From Strigamia acuminata (lineage: Eukaryota > Arthropoda > Chilopoda > Geophilomorpha > Linotaeniidae), in NCBI GenBank assembly GCA_949358305.1, contig OX442314.1, forward strand, positions 62,001 to 126,000: a DNA stretch of 64,000 nt. Direction: 5' to 3'. Shown in pieces: positions 23,474-34,856 of this stretch. A model generated the notes under the pieces. That model was not told the DNA's origin, did no database searches, and saw nothing but the letters and a program-made list of their open reading frames with translations. A program made the translations under genes and the position numbers. Each line of letters starts with the position of its first letter. Position 1 is the first letter of the stretch.

Positions 23474-25351
23474 ATGGCGTCGCCGTTAGAAGGCAATGGT
23501 ATTCGATATCCAACCCTAGACCCTTTTGACATAAACGAGTTGGAATTGATGGAGGAAATGCGCGATAACAGAAGACAAAGGACAGCGACAACAGTTGTGA
23601 ACGTTACAACTACACCATTGGTAACATTTTCAACTGATATTTTAACATCAGTCGCGAGTCCAATTAATACAATGGTGCAACCAATTGTTTTAAATACAAC
23701 GACGACACGAATGTCACCAATTCAGTCGACTAGTAGTTCGTCGACGTTGCCAGTCGGTAATGGGGATCAAACAAACCCTCAAACATCGTTTTTTGCCGGT
23801 TTGCGCACCGAATTTCAGCAGTTTTTAAGGGATTGCAGGGAAAGCATTCTAACACAGCCTGCTTCACGTTCTCCCGGATCGGTACACTCCGAGGGATACT
23901 CTGCCTCAAAGGATCAACAGAGGGGTGACAGGCGAGCGTCTTCTTTATTTGCAGAACCTTCCACGGGCACAGCTCGAGCGAGCGCAACGTTTCGTCAGAG
24001 ATCAGCATCAACGACCAACCGACGCACAGGTGCGGCAGGAGCCCAAGGAATTCCAGTGGAGGAGTATAAAAGAACTCCATCACTTAAAGACGCGCGGGAT
24101 GATGCGACCAAAGCCAATGAAGAGGTAATGTCATCAATATTATACTCAAAAATGAAGTTCTCCAGACCGGAACCAGCAACTAGAGAACAGTTGTCATTAC
24201 CATCTATGCCAGACGAAGATGACCCGACTGGCCACCGTAGATGGAAAGTGGAAAAAATTCCACACTTTAATCCGGATAGGACAGACTTCGACACGGTAAA
24301 TTCATTTTTGGCAGAACTTTATTCGCACATGTGGCAAGTGGGAGCTCCCGAACGCGATTATTTGAAGGCTTATGCTGCCACCACGCTAAAAGGTCGCGCG
24401 TTAACTTGGTGGACGAATATGAAGCCTAAACCCACAACTTGGAAAGAATTCGAGGCAATCTTCCGACAAACGTATTCAATGAACACTGCGGCAGCAAATA
24501 CCAAATTGAGCCAACGAAAGCAAAGAGGTGGTGAATCTACAACTGCATTCTTGAGTGAAATAGCTCATTATTTGCAAATTGCGGGTTACAGAGATAAAGC
24601 ACTTAAGTGGGAAAAGGCCCAGAACATGCTGCAAACTCAAGTAGTATTATTGATGCGAAATTGGGGAGTTAATAGTCTAGAAAAAGCGATTCGAGTTGGA
24701 AATGATGTAGACAATAGATTACAACTCGACGCGTTGCGAGCGCTCGAATTCAAACAAAGTGGGACATTGGATATGGCCCTCATGCCCCTTCCTCAGGGGT
24801 ATTCCATGCCCACAATGTTAAAGCCCGTGGAAGAAACCAAGGTGGAGAAGCCCAAATATTCTACTTTCTCTAGATCTGGACAGTTTTCGCGACAGCTTTC
24901 CAAACAAATTGCTGCAGTTTTGCTGGCAATGGAAACACAGCCGGAAGAATCCCGACCGTACGGAGCAGATGAAGACTCGGAGAGTAGTGGATATGATCCC
25001 GAGGTGAGTAAACAGGATGTGGCAGCAGCAGCTGTTAAAACGGAGACTAAAGCAGCAGTCGCAAAAAATGAAATAAAAATCGCGACGACAAGACTCGAGG
25101 TCCCACCAAATGTTCCAAAGGATCATGTTTGTTCGACTCGGGTCACCACTTTTGATCCGACACCATCACCACCGGAATCAGTCAAACGCCCGGATCATGC
25201 AACCTGGCGTCGGACAAAAAAGAACCGTTGGTTTATGGTCGAAAAGGACACCTGGCGTCCATTTTGCCTGGTGTGTCATAAACTCTTCGAGCGGTCGGAA
25301 AACTTCCAAGGCCTGCCAGGAAGCGAGGCAACAAAGCCAGGCCAAAAGTAA
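23474..25351 (+). CDS. Element C Gag
   Basis: A 625-residue structural protein expected to form the virus-like particle. The N-terminal 200 residues are Ser/Thr-rich. The conserved capsid-like region starts near residue 255 (KVEKIPHFNPDR), is followed by WW and Phe/Tyr-rich helices, and runs to about residue 420. There is no CCHC knuckle. The C-terminus instead carries a short conserved module, WFM...WRPFCLVC, with a single CX2C pair shared with element E. It starts at ATG 23474, about 107 bp after the LTR. The stop is at 25349; pol overlaps the end in the -1 frame. A strong splice-donor match, GAG/GTGAGT, lies at 25001-25009. Identification rests on position and on similarity to the gag of element E. 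Confidence 0.88.
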   Translation: MASPLEGNGIRYPTLDPFDINELELMEEMRDNRRQRTATTVVNVTTTPLVTFSTDILTSVASPINTMVQPIVLNTTTTRMSPIQSTSSSSTLPVGNGDQTNPQTSFFAGLRTEFQQFLRDCRESILTQPASRSPGSVHSEGYSASKDQQRGDRRASSLFAEPSTGTARASATFRQRSASTTNRRTGAAGAQGIPVEEYKRTPSLKDARDDATKANEEVMSSILYSKMKFSRPEPATREQLSLPSMPDEDDPTGHRRWKVEKIPHFNPDRTDFDTVNSFLAELYSHMWQVGAPERDYLKAYAATTLKGRALTWWTNMKPKPTTWKEFEAIFRQTYSMNTAAANTKLSQRKQRGGESTTAFLSEIAHYLQIAGYRDKALKWEKAQNMLQTQVVLLMRNWGVNSLEKAIRVGNDVDNRLQLDALRALEFKQSGTLDMALMPLPQGYSMPTMLKPVEETKVEKPKYSTFSRSGQFSRQLSKQIAAVLLAMETQPEESRPYGADEDSESSGYDPEVSKQDVAAAAVKTETKAAVAKNEIKIATTRLEVPPNVPKDHVCSTRVTTFDPTPSPPESVKRPDHATWRRTKKNRWFMVEKDTWRPFCLVCHKLFERSENFQGLPGSEATKPGQK

Positions 25352-28300
25352 ACACCAATTGCCTCGACTTACCCGAAAACTGTGCAGAAACACGAGAAAG
25401 TACAGCACAATCATCAGCGCCAACATCGACGGGTGGAGGCGCCACTCATAATTCTTTAATTCAAAACAATTCATCAATTGCTCCCAAGGAGCTTAAACTT
25501 CAAGAGAAATCAACTTCAGTTCTTCCGAAATCACCCATCATCACACTTCAACCGGAAAAATCCAAGTTGATCATTCTGCAACCTAAAAATCAGGACAAAG
25601 TGGTAAGTAAGATCATCACTAATGACTTTATTAACACTATTTCCAGGATTAGCGTCGCGACACTGCCTCCATCTGGCTCGATCACCCAAATGGATGCGAA
25701 GTTTGTGATGTTATCACCTGCAGAGCTAGTTGAAACGCGGGAGCCCATAATTGAGATCACCAAACGCGATAGATTTAAAGCTGATGCGCCATGTGTAAGA
25801 ATTGCGTGGTCGGATATCTCTTTCGTCGCGATTTTCGATTCTGGAGCCCAAACCTGCATAATGTCGAACAAATTATTTAACCAACTTAAGGAGAAAATGG
25901 AACTGCAAATGATGCCTTTAAATGAATTTGTCAGGACTGCAACAAATGATACTGTCAAGGTGACAGGTTCTGTACAGCTCGCAGTGAGAGGACCTCTCGC
26001 AATTATTAAATTCGTTTGCCTTGTTGTACCCGAAACATCTCAAGATTTGCTTTTGGGACGCGATTTTTGCCGTGCAGTAGGCCTATGCACGTTGCATGGT
26101 CGACAACAATGGTATTTAGAGGGATCCGAAGAGCGACGTAAGTTTTTGACAATTGACGAAGCATCAAGATCAGAACCAGTGCTATTGCTACCAATTGATA
26201 GAAAATATAGTAATGAACCCAAAATAGACACATTACCTGTCCCTACATCAAAAATCAATTGTGTTCTGCTTGACCATCGTCCACTTACACGAGAAGTGTT
26301 TGAATATCCAAACGACGATGCTCAATTTCGAGTAAAGAAAATCAAACATCGCGATTCTAACGAGTGGTCGAATATTTGGTCACCCAAACGACAGGAAAGA
26401 TCCACCTCATATTCGCGACGGGCGTCTGGTTTTCAGTTACAACCATCATTTAGTCAAATTCAACGTTGGAAGCGACAATCTAAACGTATTGCCAAAGTTA
26501 AACCAATTGTTCAACAGTTGAATCAACAAGCATCGCGACTTTTGAAAGAAGATATTCTTAAGGAAGCGGAAAGGCAGAAGATTGAACATCAAGATAAAGG
26601 TGACAGTATTGGACATATTAATCAATGTAATTTTTTATCTTATCAGCCAAATAAGGATCCAACATGCCTGGATTGGATTTACCATCAACTGTGGAATCAA
26701 CTGACGGTTCCACAAATCCAGCTTCTCATCAAAACACTCCGACCAGTTGCAAATGTTTTTCGAGAAGAGGTCGGACTCTGCAATAATACAGAGTTTGAAG
26801 TCAATTTAAAGCCAGGATTTCGACCTATCCATGTGCCAGTGCGACCCGTAAATCCAGCCAAGAAGTTGGTAATCGATAAATACATTGATGAAAAATTGAA
26901 ACAAGGAATAATTAGGCGATCCAAAAGCGATTGTGCCGTGGCACCAGTTGTGGTACCAAAAAAGACGAGTGACTGGAGAACTGCTATGGATTTTCGCCCA
27001 ATTAACGCTCAAACAATTCCTGATGTGTACCCATTACCAGACATTGACAACATTTTCGCGTATCTCGGTGGAGCCCATTGGTTTTCGATTATTGATGGTC
27101 GCGAAGCTTTTCATCAAATGGGAGTACGAAAAGGCGATGAAAGGTATTTAGCGTTTATTACTCACCGTGGACTTTTTGAGTACGTGAGAATGCCATTTGG
27201 GCCCATTAATGGACCAGCGACGTTACAACGCGCGATGAACAAAACTCTCGCGAAACATTTGTACAAATTTGTGTTTGTGTATTTGGATGACGTGATTGTA
27301 TTCAGCAAAACATACGAGGAAAATGTTGAACATTTAAAAATCATACTTGGTGAACTCTATGACGCTGGATTTACAATGAACGCGGATAAAACAGAGTTGT
27401 GTCGTCGACGTCTAGAAGTTTTGGGACATATCGTTGAAGCAGGTCAAATTACTCCAAACCCAAAAAAGGTAACAGCGATCCAAAGTTACCCTGCACCAAC
27501 AAATCTTCGCGAATTACAAAGATTTAAGGGAATGGTGGGATACTACCAAACTTTTATTCCTAACTTTGCAAAAATTTGCGAAGTATTTCGTCCACTTTTA
27601 AAGAAAGATTGTACATGGGTTTGGACTGACGCGCATCAAAGTGCTTTTGAACATTTGAAACGATTTGTCGCCGAACCAACTTTAAAGCGTAATTTTCCAA
27701 ATTGGAGTAAACCATTTATTCTACAAACTGACGCAAGTTATTCTGGTCTTGGGGCAGCTTTAATGCAAATTGATAATGAAGGAAATCGTTATCCAGTCGC
27801 ATTTGCATCGCGAGCATTAAACAGTGCCGAAAAAAATTATCCAGTCACTGAGATTGAATGTCTTGCAGCTGTTTGGGCGGTGAAAAGATTTAGACCTTAC
27901 CTGGAAATGATGGATTTCTACTTAGAGAGTGATCATATGTCACTCAAATGGCTATTTCAACAACGCGAACCACGAGGTAGACTGGCAAGATGGGTTTTAT
28001 CCCTTAGTGAATATCGTTTCACGTTCATCTACATTTCCGGATGTAAAAATCGAGTCGCAGATGCATTAAGTCGTGCTCCTGTCGACCCTCCAGAAGAAGA
28101 AGATGAGGACGACAGTCCCCTTGTAGATGATGCATGCTATCTTGCATTTTTTGACGATATTTCAGACTGGCCAGAATTAAGAGTCATAGAGGATTTGATA
28201 AATGAACCTCAGTTCGCATATTGTAAGTTAAGAAATAATTTTCATAATAATAGAAGACATTTAATTTCAGCCTTGACACCAACCAAATCAACGAAGAAGA

Positions 28301-30716
28301 AAAAACCACCAAAACAAATGGTGTCATTAAAACGACCGGTGGGACGGCCGCGAAAGGATCCTACAGTTCCAACTTTTTCACCGCGATCTCGTCGTGCAAT
28401 TTCAACTAGAACTAGAGCACGAATTCAAGACCCAACGCTGATTCCACCTACACCAGCTCCACCAACGCCATCAATTGGAAAACGTCTAGTGGGTCGACCA
28501 CGGAAGAGAAGAGCTATGGATCCAGTCGCTGCAGATACGTCACCAAAAACACGACGTTTAATTCCGCCTACAACTCCAGGAGCTGCACCCGTAAGGCGAC
28601 CAGTGGGAAGGCCTAAAAAACAATTAGTAATACCACCACAAATTCCACCAATCGCGATGCCGGTGCCACCACAAATTATTGTGGCTCCACCAACTCCTCC
28701 AACTCCATTAATTCCTTTAACCCCAACTCCGTTAATTCCCCCTCTTCCAGTCAGCATACCTCCATCACTGCCATCAATACCGGAGGAAGATGTACCAAAA
28801 CGTCCACCAGGGCGTCCAAAAAAACGCAAAACTGGAATTCCGGAGCCAATTGTGCCATCACCAAGGTTGAGAAGACTTACGGCACCTGTGTTACCACCTG
28901 AAGAGGTGCCATTTAAGCGTCGAGTTGGTAGACCACGTAAAACGCAGTCTGGTATTCCAATACCAATTGGAAAGCCAAAACCAATTTTGAAACCAACTTC
29001 TTCCCAAATTTATACACCATCACCACCAATGTCTCCAATTTCTTCACCCATTAGTCCCCATCCATTCTCAAAACCTTTTATAGATCCAGAAGAACCTCAA
29101 GCTGGACCATCGGGTTACAGGCCAGAACCATCTTATGCTGCGACGGACAGTTCGGAATCATCCTCAGATGAAAGCTACGGGCCAAATTTGGGCACACAGA
29201 CGCCCGAAACAGTTTATTTTCGTCCTTCTTTGGATCCCAGAAGGACTCCTAGACCACGTCGCAGACCACGACGGAACTACGATGAGGACGAGGGTGACGA
29301 GCCACCAAACGAAGTGGAGAGACAAGCGGAGTTGGATCACGACCCACCAGTAGATCATCCAGCATTTGAAGTTCTACCTAGTGCAGCAGAAATCATCGCA
29401 GCACAGCAGGACGATCAAGATTCGCGAGAACTGGTGGAGTATTTAACTTTACACACACTTCCGGATGAACCGGAACGTGCTAATTTCATTTTACGTAATT
29501 CTAATGATTTTGGCATGTCAAAAGGGTTACTTTGTCGTTTTCCACCTGTGGACATAAATAAGTTTCACAAAGGTCGCCAAATTTATTTACCCACAATTGC
29601 CCTTCGCGAACGATATTTTCGCGCTTTACATTATCCGCCAATTGGGGGACACATGGGAATTGAAAAAACTTTACAAAGATTAAAATCTAGAGTATACTGG
29701 CCGAAAATGCGAGAAGATGTGCAGACCTGGATATTGGTTTGTGACGCATGTCAACGAGCAAAACCTTTAAATCGCTTGCCATATGGTAAACTGCTCATGT
29801 CAAAACCGCAACATTTATTTTCAGCCATTTATATAGACTATTACGGTAAGAAACCTCGCTCGACAGGCGGAAATTGCTATACATTCGTAATGGTAGATGC
29901 AGCAAGCAGATGGTTGGACGTGAGACTTACCGAAAACGCGAACATTCCTACTACTATTAGACAGATTGTTAAAATTTGTAAAAGATGGGGGTTCCCGAAA
30001 GTCATAATAAGTGACAACGCACCAACATTCAGGTCCCCCGAATTTCAAAATCAATGTCAGCAATTAGGAGCGGTGAACAGATATACAGCAGTATATCATC
30101 CGCAGAGTAATTTAGCCGAAAGGTTAAATCAATCGCTAAAAAATTGCATTTTAGCCTACATTGATGACCATTCAAGGTGGGACATCCACATAGGATATTT
30201 TGTTCTCGCGATAAATTCAGCATACCAAGTGTCGTTAAAATTCTCTCCCTTTAAAATGGTCATTGGCCAGGAGGCCAGATTTCCCGGAGATCTAGAGAGC
30301 GATTCGGATGATGGCGAGCCTTTACCGCCATCAGAAGCGGAGAATTTACACGCTGCGAAAATCAGGCACAAAAGATGGTTTGATCGCGGTAGAAGGCCCC
30401 ATGATTTTAAACCAGGAGACTGGGTAACTTTAAAAAATCGCCAACAATCATCTGCTGATCGCCAATTTGCCGCTGGTTTGAGACAGCGAACTGAAGGAAT
30501 TCATATTATACACAAGTTGGTGGGACCAAATACTGTAATATTAATGGATAATGAAAGGAGCAAATCACCCCCATACAATGTGATTGAATTAAGACACTGG
30601 CATTTTGATGATGCTGAAGCACCAACAGTCGAAGAAATTAATTTGATTGATTTACACGTTGACAAATTCATCTTATCAACTTTTGACATTTTTACAGCGC
30701 ACATAGTTACTTCTAA

Positions 30717-30723
<7 letters not shown>
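25282..30723 (+). CDS. Element C Pol (PR-RT-RNase H-AT-hook linker-integrase)
   Basis: The frame is -1 relative to gag and open from 25282, so it overlaps the last 70 bases of gag; no ATG is needed if it is made by frameshifting. Counting from the Leu codon at 25567: protease DSGA at residues 91-94, RT YLDD at 572-575, RNase H QTDAS near 722 and ESDHMSL further on. A linker of about 500 residues follows, rich in Pro and carrying five AT-hooks. The integrase zinc domain has His at 1355 and 1362 and a CX2C. The catalytic core has YIDYYG, ISDNAP and LAERLN, giving D, D and E. All catalytic motifs are present. The length of over 1700 residues exceeds usual Ty3 pol because of the linker. Two intron-like stretches lie inside (25603-25646 and 28223-28270). 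Confidence 0.93.
28330..28941 (+). other. Five AT-hook motifs in the Pol linker of element C
   Basis: RPVGRPRK (28330), RLVGRPRK (28480), RPVGRPKK (28594), RPPGRPKK (28798) and RRVGRPRK (28915) each match the AT-hook core GRP flanked by basic residues. They sit between RNase H and integrase in a Pro-rich, probably unstructured stretch. AT-hooks bind the minor groove of AT-rich DNA, so a targeting or tethering role toward AT-rich chromatin is a reasonable inference. Element E has only one related motif, KLGRPKGSK. Confidence 0.9.

Positions 30724-30760
<37 letters not shown>
30722..30760 (+). repeat. 39-base poly-A tract at the pol stop codon
   Basis: The pol stop TAA at 30721-30723 merges into an uninterrupted run of 39 A. 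No other homopolymer of this size occurs in the window. It sits at the border between the standard gag-pol module and the extra ORF region. Confidence 0.97.
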
Positions 30761-30761
<1 letters not shown>

Positions 30762-31511
30762 GAATGTAACCATGCGGTGTTAGATTGTGGTAACTTTATG
30801 TGATATTGTTTATTTCTTGCATTATAGAAAATTGCATTTTTTATAATTTGAAGTTTGGTTGTTTTCATTTCATTTCGTTCGTTCGTCTTTGTTCGTTTGA
30901 TTTGTTTACTAATTAAATGTTCCCTATGATGTTTGTCAATGTCTGTGTTGCATTGTGGTATTTGTAAAAAGTTAAACCATCTACTCTGAGGTTTATAGTA
31001 ATTATTTTTGTCACTAGGTGACGTTGATATTTTAGCCTCGCACAGGGCACATGCAATTCAGAAAACGGATAAATGTCGCGAGACTTAATTTTAATAATCA
31101 AATGAATTTTTAATTTTTTTTCTATTCATAACTAAAGACATGCGCATTATTTTTAAGGAAATTTGGTTAAGAATTAAACCTTTTGGGGGATTAAGCTACT
31201 GGTTTATGCCTGGCAACAGATATGATTACTCAGCACTCTTCAAACTGACCAATCCTAGAGCGCTAGCCTCTAAGGCCATGCGTCTTTTATTTCGCGCATG
31301 CCGGTACTTGATTTTCAACACGCGGTTAGTCTAGCGGACATTTCATCTAATTTATCATGTCGTGTGTCGAGTGCCGTATTTTGTTTTGTCCATTGTAGCA
31401 TATCGAATTATGTGAGTACTAATTAAGTGTTTTTCATTGTTGTCAGTTCAATAGCTAATTTTATTTTGTTCTCTAAAAAGACCATATAGTTTATCGCGAA
31501 TTTTCTCAAAC
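30761..31511 (+). other. Noncoding spacer upstream of ORF3 in element C
   Basis: AT-rich, with no conserved reading frame. GTTTTTCATTGTTGTCAG, ending at 31446, is a good 3' splice acceptor 66 bases before the ORF3 start, so ORF3 could be expressed from a spliced subgenomic RNA. I found no TATA box suggesting a separate promoter. Confidence 0.55.
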
Positions 31512-33965
31512 ATGTCGAACAGCAAACTCCAAAATGGCGACGAAAAACAAAGGAAGTTAAAATATCCGAAGAATTTGCCCATTCCACCAATTAGAGCGAA
31601 AGGAGAATGGATATACCCTCACTTCCACCCCGACGAGCCTCTCGAACAATCTTTCCTGAACTTCGAAGTTTGTCCTATATGCTCGGGCTGGGGTGTTGAG
31701 ACCACACCACCGGTTAAAGAAATTGTTTGTCGCGCATGTGAAGGAGCAGGAGAACTCAGGAGATGTAAATTTCGGGAGTGGATGCGCATCTACTTTAATT
31801 GGGTGTTCCACTTCAAATATGCAGACGGGGTGAGGATATACGAATGGATTTTGCCGCCAACACGAATAATTCAGGGGAGCATCACCGCGCTTCTAAGATT
31901 TCGCTTTACACACTATTGGTATTGGGCCAGGGTGCAGCAACTGGCCGAAGAGCGTGGTGTAGCGCCGCGGCGATGGATTTATCCGATGGGAAACGCGATC
32001 CGATGCCAACATGAGGCAGTGCCGCGTATGAGCAACGAGGACATCGCGAAATTATCTAATTTTGCCAGAGAGCAATATCTTACCGACCTACAATACTCAG
32101 GCATGATTAAAACTCTCCCTGCATTTCTAGGAACAACTGCCAACTCCGAGCAGGCGAGATTATGGATCGAAGATTTAAATCGCGAAATCGACCTCCTCAC
32201 GGCCGAAGCCAGAGCCCAGCCGATGCCTGAACCTCGTTTATATATGCCCAAAGGTACTGAAAGTTTCGCGGTCCGATACAAGGAGAGTGGTGGCCAGGTA
32301 GTCCAAGCTATCATGGCAGGCGGTACTACGTTGCCGAGAGACCGCTCTCGTGACCATCAATTCACACCAGGAATGGTGTATGCACCGAAGCCTTTACAAA
32401 TTGCGCAAGCGACCACACCAGTCGAGGAAGAGGAAGAAGTGACAAAACACGATGAGTCGACGTCATTGCCGTCCGAATCTAATAAGGAAATCAGCCCTGA
32501 CAGAATGAGACCTGGAATGCTGTCAAAAATGGTAAATTTTCCGCGACCTATCAAATCAGTCCCAATTTTGACTCCAATACCGGACCCCACACAACGTCGC
32601 CTGGACGAGTTCATGGAAAGAAACAGAGACATTAGATCACTACCACCCAGTATTGAAAAGAAAAATGAAGAATCGGCACCGGCTAAATGCGAATTGAAGC
32701 CAACTGCGACAGAACTTCATATGAAGAGGGTTCCGACTCCATTCAAGAGTCAGATTCCAATCAAATCAACATCAATCCCAACCAAGACGACTACTACAAC
32801 AGTCAACACCACAGCCACGACGAGCGTGATGGCAACAACCAATACCGTAGCGGCACAGGCTTCTACGACACGCAGCTCGCCTCAAGATGGTGTCCTGTCA
32901 ACAACCAAAACCACAAAGGTAATCACTCCTCCTCCTCATTATACTCAAACCGATCATTACGGAGTATCTGACTGCCCCACCTTCACTCTTCATTATATTC
33001 GAAACATTTTGAAACCCTTCGAGCTTCAGGTTCTGAGGAGAAGCGCTACCATCAGCAACTCCCGTATGGAGTTGGAGCCGAAGGGTTGGAGGGAACTTTT
33101 TACCGTGATGTCGAGTCGAGATTTTGACATCAATCAATACGATGTCTACCCAGTAAAAAATGCGACATTCAAAGAGCTGAAGAACATCGCCGCCAGTGTT
33201 GAAGCTCGTATGGACCAAGAGATCCACATGGATGAGGATCGTCTATTCGCTGTACTGGTATGGGAAACGCATCGGGTAATGGGCATGTATGTTAAAAAAT
33301 TCGCGATTGAACGGGAAAAGAAGAAATATGCGGTGCAGGAAAGTTTGAGGAGGGAAGCTGAAAAAGTGGCGGCAGAGAAAATCGAATTCGAAAGAATAGA
33401 AAAAGCCCGAAAGGAAAAAGAGGATAAAGAGAAAGAGGAAATTCAGAAAAGAAGAGAAGAGGAGAAAAGGGTTCGAGAGATTCAAGTCCAAGAGATGTCA
33501 AAACTTGCCGTCTCTTCGCGATTTATGGCGCCCACTCCTGAGGAAAAATCCTTGAAAGACGTACTTTCTCTCCCAGTTTCCAAGGAAAAACCGGAGATAA
33601 CCATTTTAATGTCCAACGCAATAATTCCGACGATGAACATTATCTGCGATTTTACTTTCAATCCAACAAAGTGTGTGAAACTAATGATCCCTTATCACAC
33701 ACAGAGTGCCCTTTTCCGATCATTGGCATTGTCGGATTTAAATTTAACCATTCCCGAGACCGAAGAAGTTATTGAACTAATGGACACATATTTTCGCGAT
33801 GCATTTATCGACCTATGCTTGCAGGAAATTAATCGCCGTGGAGCCGCAAATGTGGCCAGAGCCCGTTTAATTATCATAGATGTGGCGTTTGATTTGATTC
33901 GACATTACTCGGACCCGGAACAACGCCTTATCGTTAAAGAATTCCACAAGGACTTGACGTCGTAA
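31512..33965 (+). CDS. Element C ORF3, unrecognised 817-residue protein with paired CXXCXGXG motifs
   Basis: I do not recognise this protein. It occupies the position where env lies in retroviruses, but there is no signal peptide, no clear membrane anchor and no furin-like site. Residues 54-61 (CPICSGWG) and 73-80 (CRACEGAG) are two CXXCXGXG motifs, the spacing class that binds zinc in DnaJ chaperones; a further Cys is at 85. Residues 86-135 are aromatic-rich. Residues 300-480 are low-complexity and Thr/Pro-rich. About 588-666 is a highly charged Glu/Lys/Arg stretch predicted to be a long helix or coiled coil. Residues 690-817 look globular and helical. The start AAACATG has A at -3. The frame is intact over 2.4 kb, which argues for past selection. 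Confidence 0.8.
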   Translation: MSNSKLQNGDEKQRKLKYPKNLPIPPIRAKGEWIYPHFHPDEPLEQSFLNFEVCPICSGWGVETTPPVKEIVCRACEGAGELRRCKFREWMRIYFNWVFHFKYADGVRIYEWILPPTRIIQGSITALLRFRFTHYWYWARVQQLAEERGVAPRRWIYPMGNAIRCQHEAVPRMSNEDIAKLSNFAREQYLTDLQYSGMIKTLPAFLGTTANSEQARLWIEDLNREIDLLTAEARAQPMPEPRLYMPKGTESFAVRYKESGGQVVQAIMAGGTTLPRDRSRDHQFTPGMVYAPKPLQIAQATTPVEEEEEVTKHDESTSLPSESNKEISPDRMRPGMLSKMVNFPRPIKSVPILTPIPDPTQRRLDEFMERNRDIRSLPPSIEKKNEESAPAKCELKPTATELHMKRVPTPFKSQIPIKSTSIPTKTTTTTVNTTATTSVMATTNTVAAQASTTRSSPQDGVLSTTKTTKVITPPPHYTQTDHYGVSDCPTFTLHYIRNILKPFELQVLRRSATISNSRMELEPKGWRELFTVMSSRDFDINQYDVYPVKNATFKELKNIAASVEARMDQEIHMDEDRLFAVLVWETHRVMGMYVKKFAIEREKKKYAVQESLRREAEKVAAEKIEFERIEKARKEKEDKEKEEIQKRREEEKRVREIQVQEMSKLAVSSRFMAPTPEEKSLKDVLSLPVSKEKPEITILMSNAIIPTMNIICDFTFNPTKCVKLMIPYHTQSALFRSLALSDLNLTIPETEEVIELMDTYFRDAFIDLCLQEINRRGAANVARARLIIIDVAFDLIRHYSDPEQRLIVKEFHKDLTS

Positions 33966-34856
33966 GTTTTCATTTTGCCGGATGGTGTCGAGAAGGGTAA
34001 CCCTCGATCAGGCCGCCAGTGCAACCATTCGGCGGGATGAAAATCTTTCCACAGTGATTTGTGTAAATGTGCAGTGCTGTGATTTTTATTTTCGCGAAGA
34101 ACTTTATTTACTCTTTTCTATTTTCCGTTATTTAAATTGTGTAAATCTGTCCTGTCTTCTTTTCCTTCGTTGTTCTATTCTTCATTCGCGACAATTCATG
34201 ATATAAAAATATTGTGAACATTTAGCATCACCATGGTGACGAACTTCATGTGAAATTAAAAAACTGTTTTATTTCCATTGGACATTAGTGGTACTGAAAT
34301 GGTACAAAATGAAAAAATTCGCGAAACCATCGCGATCTTCTGATGTGGACTCACATTTTCGAATTATCAAATCATCATTTTATATGTTCATCACAAGTGT
34401 TTTATTTTTATTTTAAGTGTCCAATGATAGTGTTCCTTTATTAAGATTGAAAATTTTGAATATTTTAATTCAGTATAACTAATTGTTTTATTTTCAGACT
34501 TTTATTTCAAGTGATATCATTCTTTTATACTTACCATTTTGCCGATACGAGTAGTGTCGATGATCCAAAGCTGTGATAATTGTTTTACTTTACCTTTTTT
34601 GATGCCAAAGTGTTTTCTAGTGTTCGTTTATGATTCCGCGGGATATCTCGCGAAGTAATTTTATTTTCATTGTTTCATTTCATGCTTAATTCGCGATAAA
34701 TCATCGCCACCGTTTTATTCTTATTGATTTTATTAGTTATAATCATTGCTTTTAAGTACCATGGTACCATTGTTAATTTTTGAAATCGTTTATGTTCACA
34801 TTTATATTGCGATCCTTTGGATCACCCTACCTTTTGTTTACATTGTAATAAAAGTC
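33966..34856 (+). other. Noncoding 3' region of element C
   Basis: AT-rich sequence between ORF3 and the purine tract. No reading frame of note, no match to the satellites, and no RNA gene was seen. TCGCGA-containing strings recur, as they do elsewhere in element C, so it appears to be element sequence and not a later insertion. Confidence 0.6.

Noticed and set aside
25216-25222. A AAA AAG as the frameshift site of element C
   Set aside because: It is in gag phase, but the -1 frame reaches TAA at 25279 before the open pol region, so a slip here would terminate.
31512-33965. ORF3 as a retroviral envelope
   Set aside because: Position fits, but I see no signal peptide, transmembrane anchor or cleavage site, and the composition is that of a soluble, charged protein.
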